NCBI GenBank assembly: GCA_023091735.1
Contig: JALKBU010000417.1
Span: forward strand, 1 to 41,712
Reading direction: 5' to 3'
From: Trichomonas tenax
Taxonomy: Eukaryota > Parabasalia > Trichomonadida > Trichomonadidae
DNA: 41,712 bases
The notes beneath the pieces are model-generated. The model made no database searches. It worked only from the letters and a program-made list of their open reading frames with translations, and was not told where the DNA came from. This document shows, piece by piece, positions 19,566 to 29,368 of the stretch. The stretch's first letter is position 1, and every line of letters starts with the position of its first letter. The translations under genes and the position numbers were made by a program.

Positions 19566-19964
19566 TCACCAGCTAAGGAGAGTGGATCTTGATGGTTGGC
19601 GAAGATGATCTTTCAAAGCTTGAACAGTTAATTCAATTGCTTCGAAAGATGAGAATGGCTGAAACACAATAGGTTTCTTGGCCTGAGGTTTCGATTGTAC
19701 TTTAGTTGTGCTTGGTTTTAACTCGAAATCTGTTTTCAACATTGATGACGATGAATTCGACCTTGCAAATTGTTCTGTAGGCTTCTTCTCTATCCAAAAG
19801 TCAGGGAAGTCAAATGTCATTTGCGCATTTGATGCCATTTGATCATCATAGTATGTGTTTTGCTGGTAATCGATTGATGTTGTGCCGTAGTCTATTGCTG
19901 GGGCTGTTATTGGTGATGATATGGCATCGAAGTCAAAACCGAAGTCATCGTCGATGTCGTACAT
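19566..19964 (-). CDS. hypothetical acidic/low-complexity protein (132 aa)
   Basis: The N-terminus is very acidic and aromatic (MYDIDDDFGFDFDAISS). A Ser/Lys/Gln-rich middle and a short helical C-terminal part (SFEAIELTVQALKDHL) follow. No domain is recognised. The acidic-aromatic start is reminiscent of activation-type or adaptor-binding segments, but that is only composition. It ends with TGA rather than the TAA used by most genes here. A TCATTA initiator lies 17 nt upstream of the ATG and supports it as a real gene. Confidence 0.7.
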   Translation of the reverse strand: MYDIDDDFGFDFDAISSPITAPAIDYGTTSIDYQQNTYYDDQMASNAQMTFDFPDFWIEKKPTEQFARSNSSSSMLKTDFELKPSTTKVQSKPQAKKPIVFQPFSSFEAIELTVQALKDHLRQPSRSTLLSW

Positions 19965-19977
19965 CTGTGTTATCTGT

Positions 19978-19983
19978 TAATGA
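19978..19983 (-). promoter_or_regulatory. initiator (TCATTA) of the 132-aa protein gene
   Basis: TCATTA on the minus strand fits the trichomonad Inr. The leader (A at 19981) would be 17 nt. A TTGTAAACT word lies about 65 nt further upstream. The leader ends in AACACAG, which resembles a 3' splice site, but no matching donor with the trichomonad consensus is seen. Confidence 0.5.
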
Positions 19984-20552
19984 AATGGCCGGATCGTCAT
20001 TTTTTACCGCAAAATCTTGCCGCATTTTTGTGTTTATTTGAATAGTTTACAATGATTTCCCGGGAATTTATCGTCTTCAGGTCACTATTGCCGCCAAAAC
20101 TATTTGGAATAAACCATGTTATTCCACTCTCTGTTTGCAGGCGATACCAATTAACAAACTTTCTTAAAACCAATTTTGCGCGCAAAAAAATTTAATTACT
20201 TGAAGACAATTTCTTATTTTTATGTATTGTTTCTCTATTTTATGATTCGCATACTTAGAAGTATGGATTTTATAATGGATAATTATCAATTTATGATTTT
20301 ATGGTGGAAACATTGCCTAATTAACGTCATTTAACTCAATTTCACTATTTAAGCAACAAAATCATAATATACTCCTGATGCATAATAATACCATATGAAT
20401 TATATTAGTTCATTCAATGATTTATTATAACAATATATTTATCAAAAGAGATTTAGTAAAGATCTGGCATTTTGATATAAATATAAACAAACAAACTCTA
20501 GTAATTAACATGTATACGCATTGAATAACAAAAAAATAGTAAAAAATAAATT
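19984..20552. other. intergenic region with a possible gene remnant
   Basis: On the minus strand, 19997-20185 is an open frame with balanced, protein-like composition (VNWYRLQTESGITWFIPNSF), but it starts only with TTG. It could be a fragment of a lost gene. The rest (20190-20552) is plain AT-rich DNA. Confidence 0.3.
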
Positions 20553-21515
20553 TCAATTTCTGAAATGGAGATGTGTCAATGTATTATTCTTGAACTTGAG
20601 CTTAGATGCATTGATGTTAGCAAACAACTGAGACTTCGGATTCATGATATGAACAACTTGCTTAATTCTTGTGTTGATCATGAGCGAATGAGCGACCTTA
20701 ATCTTGCTTTGGTTGAGCAAAGGACATTTAAGAATGACTTCGCGTATTTCTGATATAGTTGCTCGTAAATGTGGTTGCGGGTTGATACTCATCCTTAGTG
20801 CACGATCTAAACACTCGCAAATTATGTCTGGAAGCGGAGCATCCATAAGACCGAACTGTTTAAACTTTACCCACTGCATCGAATTTTCGAAAGGCAACTT
20901 TTGGAAAATAATGTAGAACAAAGTAATTCCAAGAGACCACACATCAGCCTTGAACGGATTATATGGTCTCTTATCGAAGATCTCAGGGGCCATGTAAAAT
21001 TTGGTTCCCGAATAAGATTTCGAGTAGCCATAACAGATATCAGATAAACTGAAGTCGGCGAGCTTCACTTGTCCGTTCTTATCTACGAGTATGTTTGAGG
21101 GCTTTATGTCACGATGGCAGACGCCATGGGTGTGAAGATACTCCAGAGCAGTAATTGTCTGATAACAGAAGTTGACAATGTCTTCATGCGAGCAGTGGTG
21201 AATTTTGGGGTATGATGAGATATCACCTTGCGAACAACCTTCTAATATCAAATAAAATTTATCGTTTTCGACGAATTGTTCGTACAATTTTATAACATTG
21301 GGGTGATCGAGCATTATCAGTGTCTGTATTTCATTCGAAAATGACGTAAACTGGCTCAGAACCTTGCAGACGTAAACTTGTCCGCGATTCTAGTGAAGAA
21401 CAGGGAATACTGAGCCAAAACCTCCCTTGCCGATAGATTGCTTTATAAGGTACCCATGCAACTGAAGGGAGTCGAAAGCTTCTTGGTTAAAGCTTTCTGT
21501 AGATGTTTGTTCCAT
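20553..21515 (-). pseudogene. protein kinase gene interrupted by one in-frame TAG
   Basis: From the ATG at 21513-21515 the frame encodes a complete kinase domain of about 320 codons. The only defect is a TAG at codon 42 (21390-21392), just after the glycine loop. Visible motifs are GKGGFGSV (29-36), the beta-3 lysine in YVCKVL (K51), CHRDIKPSNIL (HRD 134-136), DFS in place of DFG (154-156), YMAPEIF (APE 176-178) and DVWSLGITLFY. The overall look is CAMK/NEK-like. The next ATG after the stop (21314) would remove the nucleotide-binding loop and K51, so that shorter product would not be a normal active kinase. It ends in TGA, with a basic C-terminal extension. TATAGTTTACATAAC lies directly before the ATG. 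Either a young pseudogene, a sequencing error or stop readthrough. Confidence 0.8.
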
Positions 21516-22629
21516 TTTGTTATGTAAACTATACAAAAATTTCATATAGTTTTGACATTAGTTATAAAAATATTCTGGATATCATTTTACATAATTGTAT
21601 AATAAACGATTATTTAAAATTTTTGAATGGTATTATTCAATTTTTTATTTTCACATTTGCTATGCATAATATAATGATTAATATTTATTAGGTTATAAAA
21701 TTAAGAAGAAAATATTTGTGAGAAATTTTCGATACAGATTAAAATACTCTGCAACATATAAGGCGTAATATCTTTAAAGTTTCCGTTTTTGTTCAATTTA
21801 ACATTTTTGGAGTCTACAAAGATTGCATGAATAAATGATTCACTGCATTAAAATTTGTAACCGTTCAATTCGACACTTTTAATATACATTGAATTTTATT
21901 TGATATCGGTTCCCTTATTCGTCTTTTTGATTTTGCAACGTCATAATTCAGCACCAGTTTCCTTTTGATAATGCATGTTCCTATACATCGATGTCTAATA
22001 AACTTTTCGTTTGATTTGTTCGGAAATGAATTCACTGAAAAATCATTTCATCTGACTGATGACAATTTTCAATCTGACTTTTGACACGTAAAATGGAATA
22101 TTTCGAATAATCAATTATATCTTTCTATATAAATATGTATATGATGCATCATTTAAACCACCGATACAGCACATATTTTAGTGCATGCAACACGTAATAT
22201 TTATTGATTTCGTTGAAATTTTATAGCAATATGAAATCGAAAATCTCCTTACCTTAATGATATAACGTGATAAAAGATGTTATTGTTATATCATTCAAAG
22301 GTTAAAAAGAAATATAGAATATAAGACTTTAGCACATAAATCAAAGAAGAAAATATGAAAGAGCATTATATATATTAATATTTAGCTTGAATCACATTAA
22401 GTTTGCGTTAAAATTCGTAAGGTGTGATTGTTTATATTAGAGTAATGGATTTATTTCACTCTTTGATGAGAATGGTAATTAACCTTATTTCTGGAATGAG
22501 TTATTTTCATATTCTGTATCAAAATACAGCGAAATATTATGTATCTGGATGCTGCAGATGGAAATTTTATAGAGGAAATGCTCTTAAAATTGAAATCGGA
22601 TCTTGATCAAATAAGGTTATTTTAATATG
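21516..22629. other. AT-rich spacer
   Basis: This is 1.1 kb between the divergently placed kinase and BspA-like genes. There is no supported gene or RNA. It includes TTTTGACACGTAAAA at about 22078-22092, a variant of the TGACATGTAAA word found elsewhere in the spacers. Confidence 0.4.
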
Positions 22630-22636
22630 TCACATT
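22630..22636 (+). promoter_or_regulatory. initiator (TCACATT) of the BspA-like gene
   Basis: TCACATT fits TCA(C/T)(T/A). The A at 22632 would give an 11-nt leader before the ATG at 22643. An ATG at 22627 is out of frame and would lie before the transcript start. Confidence 0.6.
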
Positions 22637-22642
22637 TTTCAA

Positions 22643-25081
22643 ATGCTTTCTTTATTGATATCTTCCGTAATAAGTAATGAATACGTTATCAAAGACGGAG
22701 TTCTAACGATTTCTGGCAGCGGCAACATAACGAAGGCGGAATATAATGAAAAAATTGGAGAATTATCAATCACGAAAATTTATATCAACGGCAAAATACC
22801 TGAAATCGAGGCTGATTGTTTCGCGTATTCACAGAGTTTGGAGAAGGTCGTTATTTCTGCGAATTTAAAGAAGATCAGTGATCGCGCTTTTCAAAATTGC
22901 AACAGTCTCACTGAAATACATCTTCCTGACTCTGTAGAATTTATTGGTGAATACTGTTTTGATAGTTGTGGCATCACTACTTTGAGTTTACCTGCAAATC
23001 TTCAAATTATTGGCGAATTTACTTTCACAAATTGCTATTCATTAACATCGATCGAATTTAGAGGCGACTTGCTCAATATTTCGGCTGAATATTTCTTCAG
23101 ATGCAACGCATTAAAAGAACTGAAATTCAAAATTTTTTCAACAAAGTACTATATTGAAAACAATGTTCTCTACAACGCCAACAAAGACACGCTCATCATT
23201 TATCCACCGGCTTTCGGGACATTTAATATTATCGCAAATGTTCAAAAATTCGGAGAGTATGCTTTAGCTTGTTCATCAATAACAACAATAAAGATTCCAT
23301 CTACAGTTCAGTTCATTGATCACCATTGCTTTGCTGATTGTTCTGCGATTAAATCAATTGTAATTCCAGAAACTGTGAAGGGAGTCGGATCTGCACTATT
23401 TACCAAGTGCTCTCAACTTGAAGCAGTCGACATTAAAGCACGCATCAACAAAATTGATACTTTTACATTCAATGGTTGTAGACATTTGAAATCCGTCCAA
23501 ATTCCCGATTCAATTGAAGTGATCGATCAATTTGCGTTCCAGAGGTGCAGATTATTGACACAGTTCACATTTCCTGCTTCAGTTAAAACAATCAGATCAA
23601 ATGCGTTTTCTGAAACAGGAATTCAAACGCTAACAATGAACAAAAATCTTGTATTAATAAAGCAGCAGGCATTCAAGCTGTGTGCAAGCTTAGAAACGAT
23701 CCAATTCAACGATATAATTAAAACAATTGATTATGAAGCTTTCGCAGGCTGCACAGGTTTAACAACCATCAAAACGCCACCATCACTAGTTAATATTGGC
23801 GGCGGCATATTCAGTGACTGCTCAAACCTCACGGAAGTCACAATTCAAGGAAATATCGATCAAATTTCAAATAACTCATTCTACAAGTGCACAAACCTCA
23901 AAACACTCAACTTCCCGCAAACTATTGTTACCATTGATGCAGCAGCATTCGCTTATTGCTATGGACTCGAGAAATTCGATTTCCCACAGAAAATCATTTA
24001 CATTGATAATTCTGCATTTTGGTCATGCAAGAACTTACGTAATGTCACATTCCCCAAGAAATATTTGCACATTGCATCATTGGCATTCGCTTATTGCACA
24101 GCACTGGAAACAGTCGATTTGCCTGATTCAATAGATCTCGAAAATAATGCATTTTATTCATGTGGATTCACAAGCATCAATATTCCAAATGGCATCTCAA
24201 CAATTCCTGATGACTGCTTCCAGTTCTGCACACACCTGAAGAAGGTTGTTATTGGCAATGATGTCCTTGATATCAACAGCAAAGCATTCTTTGGATGTTA
24301 TGAATTAGAAGAAGTTGTTTTTAATGACAAACTTAGATCGATTCAAACATATTGTTTCAAGGACTGCTATAAGCTTAAGTCTGTTGTTTTTTTAAGCAGA
24401 CTCAATACTATTGATCGTGAAGCATTCGCGAACACTCAAATAGAAACAATAAAGATAATTGGAAACACACAACTTGGAACAAAGTGTTTCGCAAACTGCA
24501 CAAATCTGAAGAGTGTCGATCTTGGATCAGTTCGCATTCTTCCATACAATTGCTTCCAGTTCAGCCACATTGATGAGATCACTCTTCCAGATTCTCTCAC
24601 CGAAGTTAGAGAAAACTGCTTCGAGAACTGCATAATCAACAAAATCAATGTTTTGGGAACAACATCATTCTTCAAGTTCTCATTCATCAACTGCGGTCAA
24701 ATCGGAACAGTGATACTCTCTAAGCCAATCACAATATCTGAAAATACATTCAATGGCACAACAACAATATCAAAACTCGTTTACTGCGGAACATCAGATT
24801 TAACAACGAAAATTCCGAAGAATATTGTAGCAAAAGTCATTGTTTCTCCTTTATACAAGCATAAGACATTCGCTGGACATCCCATTGCAGATGATAAAGA
24901 CGATCTATGCCATGCCTCGAAGAAGAAGGAATGGAATTTGCCTTTGATTATCACGATTTTATGCTGCGCAGGTGCACTTTTGATTTGCGTGATTGCAATC
25001 GGAGTCTTCTGCTATTGGTCGAGATCGAAGAATAAATTCAATAGAGAAAGACTGAGTGAATCATTGCTCAGCCAAATCTAA
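22643..25081 (+). CDS. BspA-like leucine-rich-repeat (LRR_5) surface protein with TM and short tail
   Basis: This is an 812-aa type I membrane protein. A short hydrophobic N-terminus (MLSLLISSVIS) looks like a minimal signal peptide. Residues from about 15 to 735 are tandem 20-25-residue repeats of the TpLRR/BspA kind, with the pattern FxxCxxLxxIxLPxSIxxIxxxAFxxC (examples: CNSLTEIHLPDSVEFIGEYC, FAYCTALETVDLPDSI). Cys residues recur at fixed repeat positions. A transmembrane helix (about 766-792, LPLIITILCCAGALLICVIA) is followed by a 20-residue basic tail ending ERLSESLLSQI, which contains an acidic-dileucine-type signal. BspA-like proteins of trichomonads are abundant surface molecules proposed to bind host or bacterial ligands; the ligand here is unknown. 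Some repeats are irregular near the C-terminus. The gene is convergent with the Pro-rich gene (96-bp gap). Confidence 0.93.
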   Translation: MLSLLISSVISNEYVIKDGVLTISGSGNITKAEYNEKIGELSITKIYINGKIPEIEADCFAYSQSLEKVVISANLKKISDRAFQNCNSLTEIHLPDSVEFIGEYCFDSCGITTLSLPANLQIIGEFTFTNCYSLTSIEFRGDLLNISAEYFFRCNALKELKFKIFSTKYYIENNVLYNANKDTLIIYPPAFGTFNIIANVQKFGEYALACSSITTIKIPSTVQFIDHHCFADCSAIKSIVIPETVKGVGSALFTKCSQLEAVDIKARINKIDTFTFNGCRHLKSVQIPDSIEVIDQFAFQRCRLLTQFTFPASVKTIRSNAFSETGIQTLTMNKNLVLIKQQAFKLCASLETIQFNDIIKTIDYEAFAGCTGLTTIKTPPSLVNIGGGIFSDCSNLTEVTIQGNIDQISNNSFYKCTNLKTLNFPQTIVTIDAAAFAYCYGLEKFDFPQKIIYIDNSAFWSCKNLRNVTFPKKYLHIASLAFAYCTALETVDLPDSIDLENNAFYSCGFTSINIPNGISTIPDDCFQFCTHLKKVVIGNDVLDINSKAFFGCYELEEVVFNDKLRSIQTYCFKDCYKLKSVVFLSRLNTIDREAFANTQIETIKIIGNTQLGTKCFANCTNLKSVDLGSVRILPYNCFQFSHIDEITLPDSLTEVRENCFENCIINKINVLGTTSFFKFSFINCGQIGTVILSKPITISENTFNGTTTISKLVYCGTSDLTTKIPKNIVAKVIVSPLYKHKTFAGHPIADDKDDLCHASKKKEWNLPLIITILCCAGALLICVIAIGVFCYWSRSKNKFNRERLSESLLSQI

Positions 25082-25177
25082 ATTTTAGTTTATTAGTTAC
25101 AAAAAAATTACTTTACTTTCTTTCATAGTTAAAAATATGCATAAAAGTTTTAGTGAAAAGAAATCCGGAATCTGAGT

Positions 25178-26596
25178 TTATCTTCTGCCGTATGGTTGCT
25201 GGCCTGGGTAACCACCATATGGCTGCTGGCCTGGATAGCCGCCGTATGGCTGCTGACCGTATGGGCTAGCGCCATATGGATTTGGCTGCTGACCTGGAGC
25301 ACCATATGGACTCTGGCCTGGTGCACCTGGATATCCTGGCTGCTGACCGTATGGGCTAGCGCCATATGGGCGCTGGCCTGGTGTGCCGTATGGGTTCGAA
25401 CTTGGAGCACCATATGGGCTCTGGCTCGGCTGCTGCGGCTGGCCATATGGGCTGGATGATGGCTGTCCATATGGGCTGGATGATGGTTGACCGTATGGAT
25501 TGGATGATGGCTGTCCATATGGGTTAGAAGATGGCTGAGCTGGCTTCTTTTCATCTGGCTTGTGCTGTGGCTGGCCTGGAGCGCCATATGGGCTCTGACT
25601 TGGAGCGCTGTATGAGGATGTCTGGCCTGGAGCACTATATGGGTTCTGGCCTGGCTGCTGTGGCTGACCGTATGGGCTGGATGCTGGCTGGCCTGGAGCG
25701 CCATATGGAGATCCACCTGTTGATGATGGTGGTGTCATTGATGGATATCCACCCTGGGAGCCATGTGGTGATGGCTGGTTCATCTGTGGATAGTCACCGT
25801 GAGAGCCCTGAGATTGTTGACCTGGAGCGCCATATGGCTGAGCACCTGGATATCCTGGTTGTCCGCCATATGGATCCTTTGGTGCTGGCGACGGTGGCTG
25901 TGGAGCTGGCGATGGAGCAAGAGATGGTGTTGGTGCTGGAGCATCCTTTGGCTTCTCCTCTGTTACTTTGAACTTACCAACAGCGATTGGAAGGCTGAAC
26001 TTATAGTGCTTTCCGTCGATATCAGTCTCGAACTCGAAGTCCTGGAATTCAGCTTCGCCACTCTTGGCGTTGAGTGCATAGTTGCCGTTGAACTTAATCT
26101 TGAGTGGGATCTGCTTTCCTGTTGATGATTGTGCGCCAACAGTGAGATTAACACCACCAAGGCGTCCCTCACGGATCTGAGGCTCCTCCTGCTTCGGTGG
26201 CTGCTGTGGAGCACCGTATCCCTGTGGCATTCCGTAGTTATCCTTTGGATTTGGATATCCAGATTGATTTGGTGGTGGAGAATTGTATCCCTGCAGCGGC
26301 TGCTGTGGGTATCCCTGCCCTGGCATTTGGGCACCGTAGCCCTGCGATCCTGGTGGTGTTGGCTGATGAGGAGGCTGCTGTGAACCAGCTGGCTCCAGTT
26401 TGGCCTTCGGGATCGGGTCTGTTGGGTTTACACCGTATGGATTCTCGCTTGGTGCGCTTCCGTATGGGTTCTCTGTTGGAGGATACGTCGAAGGCTGTCC
26501 ACCATTCGAACCTGGGCCGGCTGGTGATGTGCCTGATGGAGTGACGTTCATGTCAATGTCTGGATAAGAAACGTCTGGGTAAAGAGGTTGACTCAT
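25178..26596 (-). CDS. Pro/Gly/Tyr/Gln-rich protein with a small central beta-rich domain
   Basis: This is a 472-aa low-complexity protein. The N-terminal 140 residues are Pro/Gly/Gln-rich with ENPYG units. A globular-looking segment (about 141-213) has alternating hydrophobic residues ([41 protein letters not shown]). The long C-terminal tail is built of SNPYGQP, APGQ and [10 protein letters not shown] repeats and ends in RR. Such tails resemble annexin/ALG-2-interacting or prion-like disordered regions that form multivalent contacts, which is inference. There is no signal peptide or TM, so it is probably cytosolic. The Pro-rich composition makes the DNA markedly GC-richer than its surroundings. 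A TCATTT initiator lies 15 nt upstream of the ATG. Confidence 0.85.
   Translation of the reverse strand: MSQPLYPDVSYPDIDMNVTPSGTSPAGPGSNGGQPSTYPPTENPYGSAPSENPYGVNPTDPIPKAKLEPAGSQQPPHQPTPPGSQGYGAQMPGQGYPQQPLQGYNSPPPNQSGYPNPKDNYGMPQGYGAPQQPPKQEEPQIREGRLGGVNLTVGAQSSTGKQIPLKIKFNGNYALNAKSGEAEFQDFEFETDIDGKHYKFSLPIAVGKFKVTEEKPKDAPAPTPSLAPSPAPQPPSPAPKDPYGGQPGYPGAQPYGAPGQQSQGSHGDYPQMNQPSPHGSQGGYPSMTPPSSTGGSPYGAPGQPASSPYGQPQQPGQNPYSAPGQTSSYSAPSQSPYGAPGQPQHKPDEKKPAQPSSNPYGQPSSNPYGQPSSSPYGQPSSSPYGQPQQPSQSPYGAPSSNPYGTPGQRPYGASPYGQQPGYPGAPGQSPYGAPGQQPNPYGASPYGQQPYGGYPGQQPYGGYPGQQPYGRR
25184..25720 (-). repeat. PYG(Q/A)P-type coding repeats
   Basis: The C-terminal coding part is a degenerate tandem array. 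The words CCATATGG and CCGTATGG (Pro-Tyr-Gly on the minus strand) recur every 18-40 bp. Near-identical neighbours include the [16 protein letters not shown] block (about 25430-25530) and the last two [10 protein letters not shown] units (about 25190-25250). Confidence 0.85.
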
Positions 26597-26607
26597 CTGA
26601 AATTCAA

Positions 26608-26613
26608 AAATGA
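26608..26613 (-). promoter_or_regulatory. initiator (TCATTT) of the Pro-rich protein gene
   Basis: TCATTT on the minus strand fits the trichomonad Inr. The A at 26611 would start a 15-nt leader that ends AATTTCAG directly before the ATG. Confidence 0.5.
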
Positions 26614-26900
26614 ATCCGGTGAACTTAAAAGGTGACGATCTTACATTGTCAAAAATCTGAGATATCGGTTAAAATTTTTTACCTCTCAAAACAAAAGGAG
26701 GGAAACACCCCTTCTTCTAGGAAACAGGCTTCCATCTTTGGGCTGTAGCTCCAGATGTCCCACCTGACAAAATTATGAACGGGGATCGAGGGAAAAGAAC
26801 TTACTAATCTTTCTCTAAATAGTATCGAAATTTTAAATGCAGCCAAAACACGGAAATGCACACTCACCTTGATATATCTTTCATGCTTATATGCTGCCAT
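26614..26900 (-). other. GC-richer segment with ORF and splice-site-like signals upstream of the Pro-rich gene
   Basis: On the minus strand an ATG (26898-26900) opens a 73-codon frame ending at 26679. Its second half is GC-richer (about 26690-26780) than any other nearby spacer. The segment contains three donor-like words (AAGGTGAGT, TTAGTAAGT and AATGTAAGA) and three acceptor-like words (TTTTGTCAG, ATATCTCAG, and AATTTCAG at the Pro-rich ATG). None fits the trichomonad intron consensus (GTAYGT and ACTAACACACAG). It could be a small gene, a 5' part of the Pro-rich gene, or a noncoding RNA. I cannot choose between these. Confidence 0.3.
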
Positions 26901-27674
26901 TCATAACAAATCCTTTAATAGAGAATATTTATATGTAATATCAATTTGTTCTACTACAAAAATAATGAAAATTGCACAAAATACTCACGAGTTCATATAA
27001 AATACCGACTTTAATGCGAAATCACATCTACAAAGTCTTTAAATCCCAAGCTTATAAATTTTGATTTTATTTGATTCTTTTAAAATGACTCAGCACACAC
27101 CTCCCAATGACTCACATGTAGCATTGAAAAATACCACGTATTGAGAACTGGAGTAATAAATAATAAATTTGATGAATTATTCATAATAACCAAGACTCAA
27201 ATAAAGCTTAGATTTTGACAAAAATATGCTGAACTAGCATACTAAATTGTGTTCAACTTATTTATAGATCACAAATTTTAAAAATTATCATTAAATCAAT
27301 AATGAAAAACTGTAATATTGAGTAATCAGTTTCTATAATTATGCACATGTTACCACTATCATATGTGAGTTGTATCAATGATATAAAATGTATTGATTAC
27401 GAATTCAAAAGATGAGATGTAATTTGTATTTCAAAATTGGTAATTTATTTTTAACCAACTCTATGATAATTTGATACAACACTAGTTGGCTATTGTGTGT
27501 ATGTTACATGTTTTACTTGAAGCTGATTTGTTATAAAGGTCCAAAAATCGCGTTTTTAACATATGGTTTTGATTGGTCCAACATTCATTTTATGAGCATT
27601 TAGGAGGTGTGTAGTACATGAGAGAGTGCGCAAACGATATTCATTTTTAATCAGAATTATAGAAGTTTTAATCC

Positions 27675-27866
27675 ATGAAATCTCGAATTTTACATGTTAT
27701 ACCTATTGCATCCGTAGCTATTCCAGGCTCTGAGCCCCAATTTATCCGCTTTGAAATTACAGATTTCTCTGGAGAGAGAACTTTTCACACCCGAGATGAA
27801 AAAATTTTCCTAACGGTAGAGTTTCCCTCCTTTTATCAAAACCTTAAGTTGCAAACCACATTATAA
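27675..27866 (+). CDS. possible small protein (63 aa), unknown
   Basis: This ATG-started frame has balanced composition (FIRFEITDFSGERTFHTRDE) that differs from the random spacer frames. A TCATTTTTAATCAG initiator-like word lies about 30 nt before it. No family is recognised. It shares the word GTTTCCCTCCTTTT with the minus strand of the unexplained segment at about 26690-26705, possibly by chance. It may be a remnant. Confidence 0.3.
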   Translation: MKSRILHVIPIASVAIPGSEPQFIRFEITDFSGERTFHTRDEKIFLTVEFPSFYQNLKLQTTL

Positions 27867-29368
27867 TACACAAAAAGAAAAACATGAAAATATATCCTAG
27901 CGCATCTATGATATTTACATGTCAGAAAATTACTTTACTTGACGAAACTCTCGAATTTTCGATAATTTTAAAGATTTACATGACAAAATTTTTTCAGAGC
28001 TGTGAAATAACTTAAGGTTAATAATGTATTTTTGTAATATTATCCAAATATCAACGAAAAGTGAATTTTTGTTTTAATCTCAAATCCGGAAACAAATGAT
28101 CATTGTATTGCCTGAGTTCTTTTATGGATATCTTTGAATTGATGTTCTGAGGTAATGCTCATGCGTTTTTTGGTTAAACATTAAGTTTTGAAAAATATTT
28201 TAAATTTCGTGGAACGATGAAAGCTATTTTCGAGAATTAAGAATATAAACTACATTTCTATGTTTTAGAATTTTTGCTAAATAACGAAGCTTCAACTCTT
28301 TGTTTGTTCATTTTTTAGAACTGTTTTAACGCTCAAATTTGGTTTTTAGCGACCAAAATTGGCAAAATTAGCATTACCATTATGTAAATGTTATAATAAA
28401 CCATATTTTAAAAAGTGAATAAGGTTAAAAGTCACGTTTTTTACAATTTATTTGACACTGTTTACATTAATAAAATAGTATATATTATGCGAATTATTTT
28501 CCATCGTTTTTATTTTTGAATACTTTATTTTTATTAATCAATAATTTCAGCATATTCATTGGGAGGCTATGAGTATAAGTTGGTGTATCACATTAAAAAC
28601 ATGTTATATGTGCATACATCTATGTATATTGTCGTCTCCGCAATGATTTCGTGTATTTATAAATTAAGATACTGAACAATTAATCAATTAGGAGCTTGTA
28701 TTATTTGTAATATGGTGCTATGTTGTTGGCGTGTGATATATTTATAATAAATATTGCTATTTACTCAATAATAAGCTGATATCAAATTGTTAATGAAAAA
28801 TATGAAACAATATTATATATGTTTAACACTACAACTATGTATGGCATCACATAAGAGTTATATTTGCCCATACATGTTTGATTTGGTTCTGATCCCCAGA
28901 GTTGATACACATCTCATTTTTTGATCCAAATTTGTCCCAATAATTGTGTTTTGCTTATAATCACATAAAATTTATATTATCTAATATCATTTATACCATA
29001 TTATTATGGTTCAAATTTTTGAATCCTTAATGTCGAAAGATGGTCCGCCAAGCCTTTATAACTCAATGAAAACTGTAACCAGCAAAAGAAATCCAAAAGC
29101 ATTGCATTCATAAAGTTGCTTAAAACAAAACTTGAAAATGTCGCCTTACCATTTCAAATTTATGAATAACTTTAGGTGTTAGTTAAGAAATATGAAAATG
29201 GTAATACGAATCTATATGATTTTTCAAATGGAGCATTTTCTTGGTGGAGTTTTTAAGCTCATTCAAAAAATGGTAAAAATGATTTATTCATTATAAGGAT
29301 TAATTGTACATCATTCATTTTAATTTCAGAAATTTTTTTCAGAGGAATAAAGTAAATCAAAATTTTTC
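27867..29368. other. AT-rich spacer
   Basis: This is about 1.5 kb with no supported gene. Two copies of the TTTACATG(T/A)CA word occur at 27914-27924 and about 27975-27987, with opposite flanks, recalling the ends of the 697-bp element, but I see no complete element. Confidence 0.4.

Noticed and set aside
19962..19990. Intron 3' end (AACACAG directly before an ATG)
   Set aside because: Lacks the ACTAACACACAG branch/acceptor unit and any GTAYGT donor upstream; a TCATTA initiator explains the position better.
25196..26544. Several plus-strand Trp/Leu-rich frames opposite the Pro-rich gene
   Set aside because: Antisense of repetitive Pro-Tyr-Gly codons; no initiator or family pattern.
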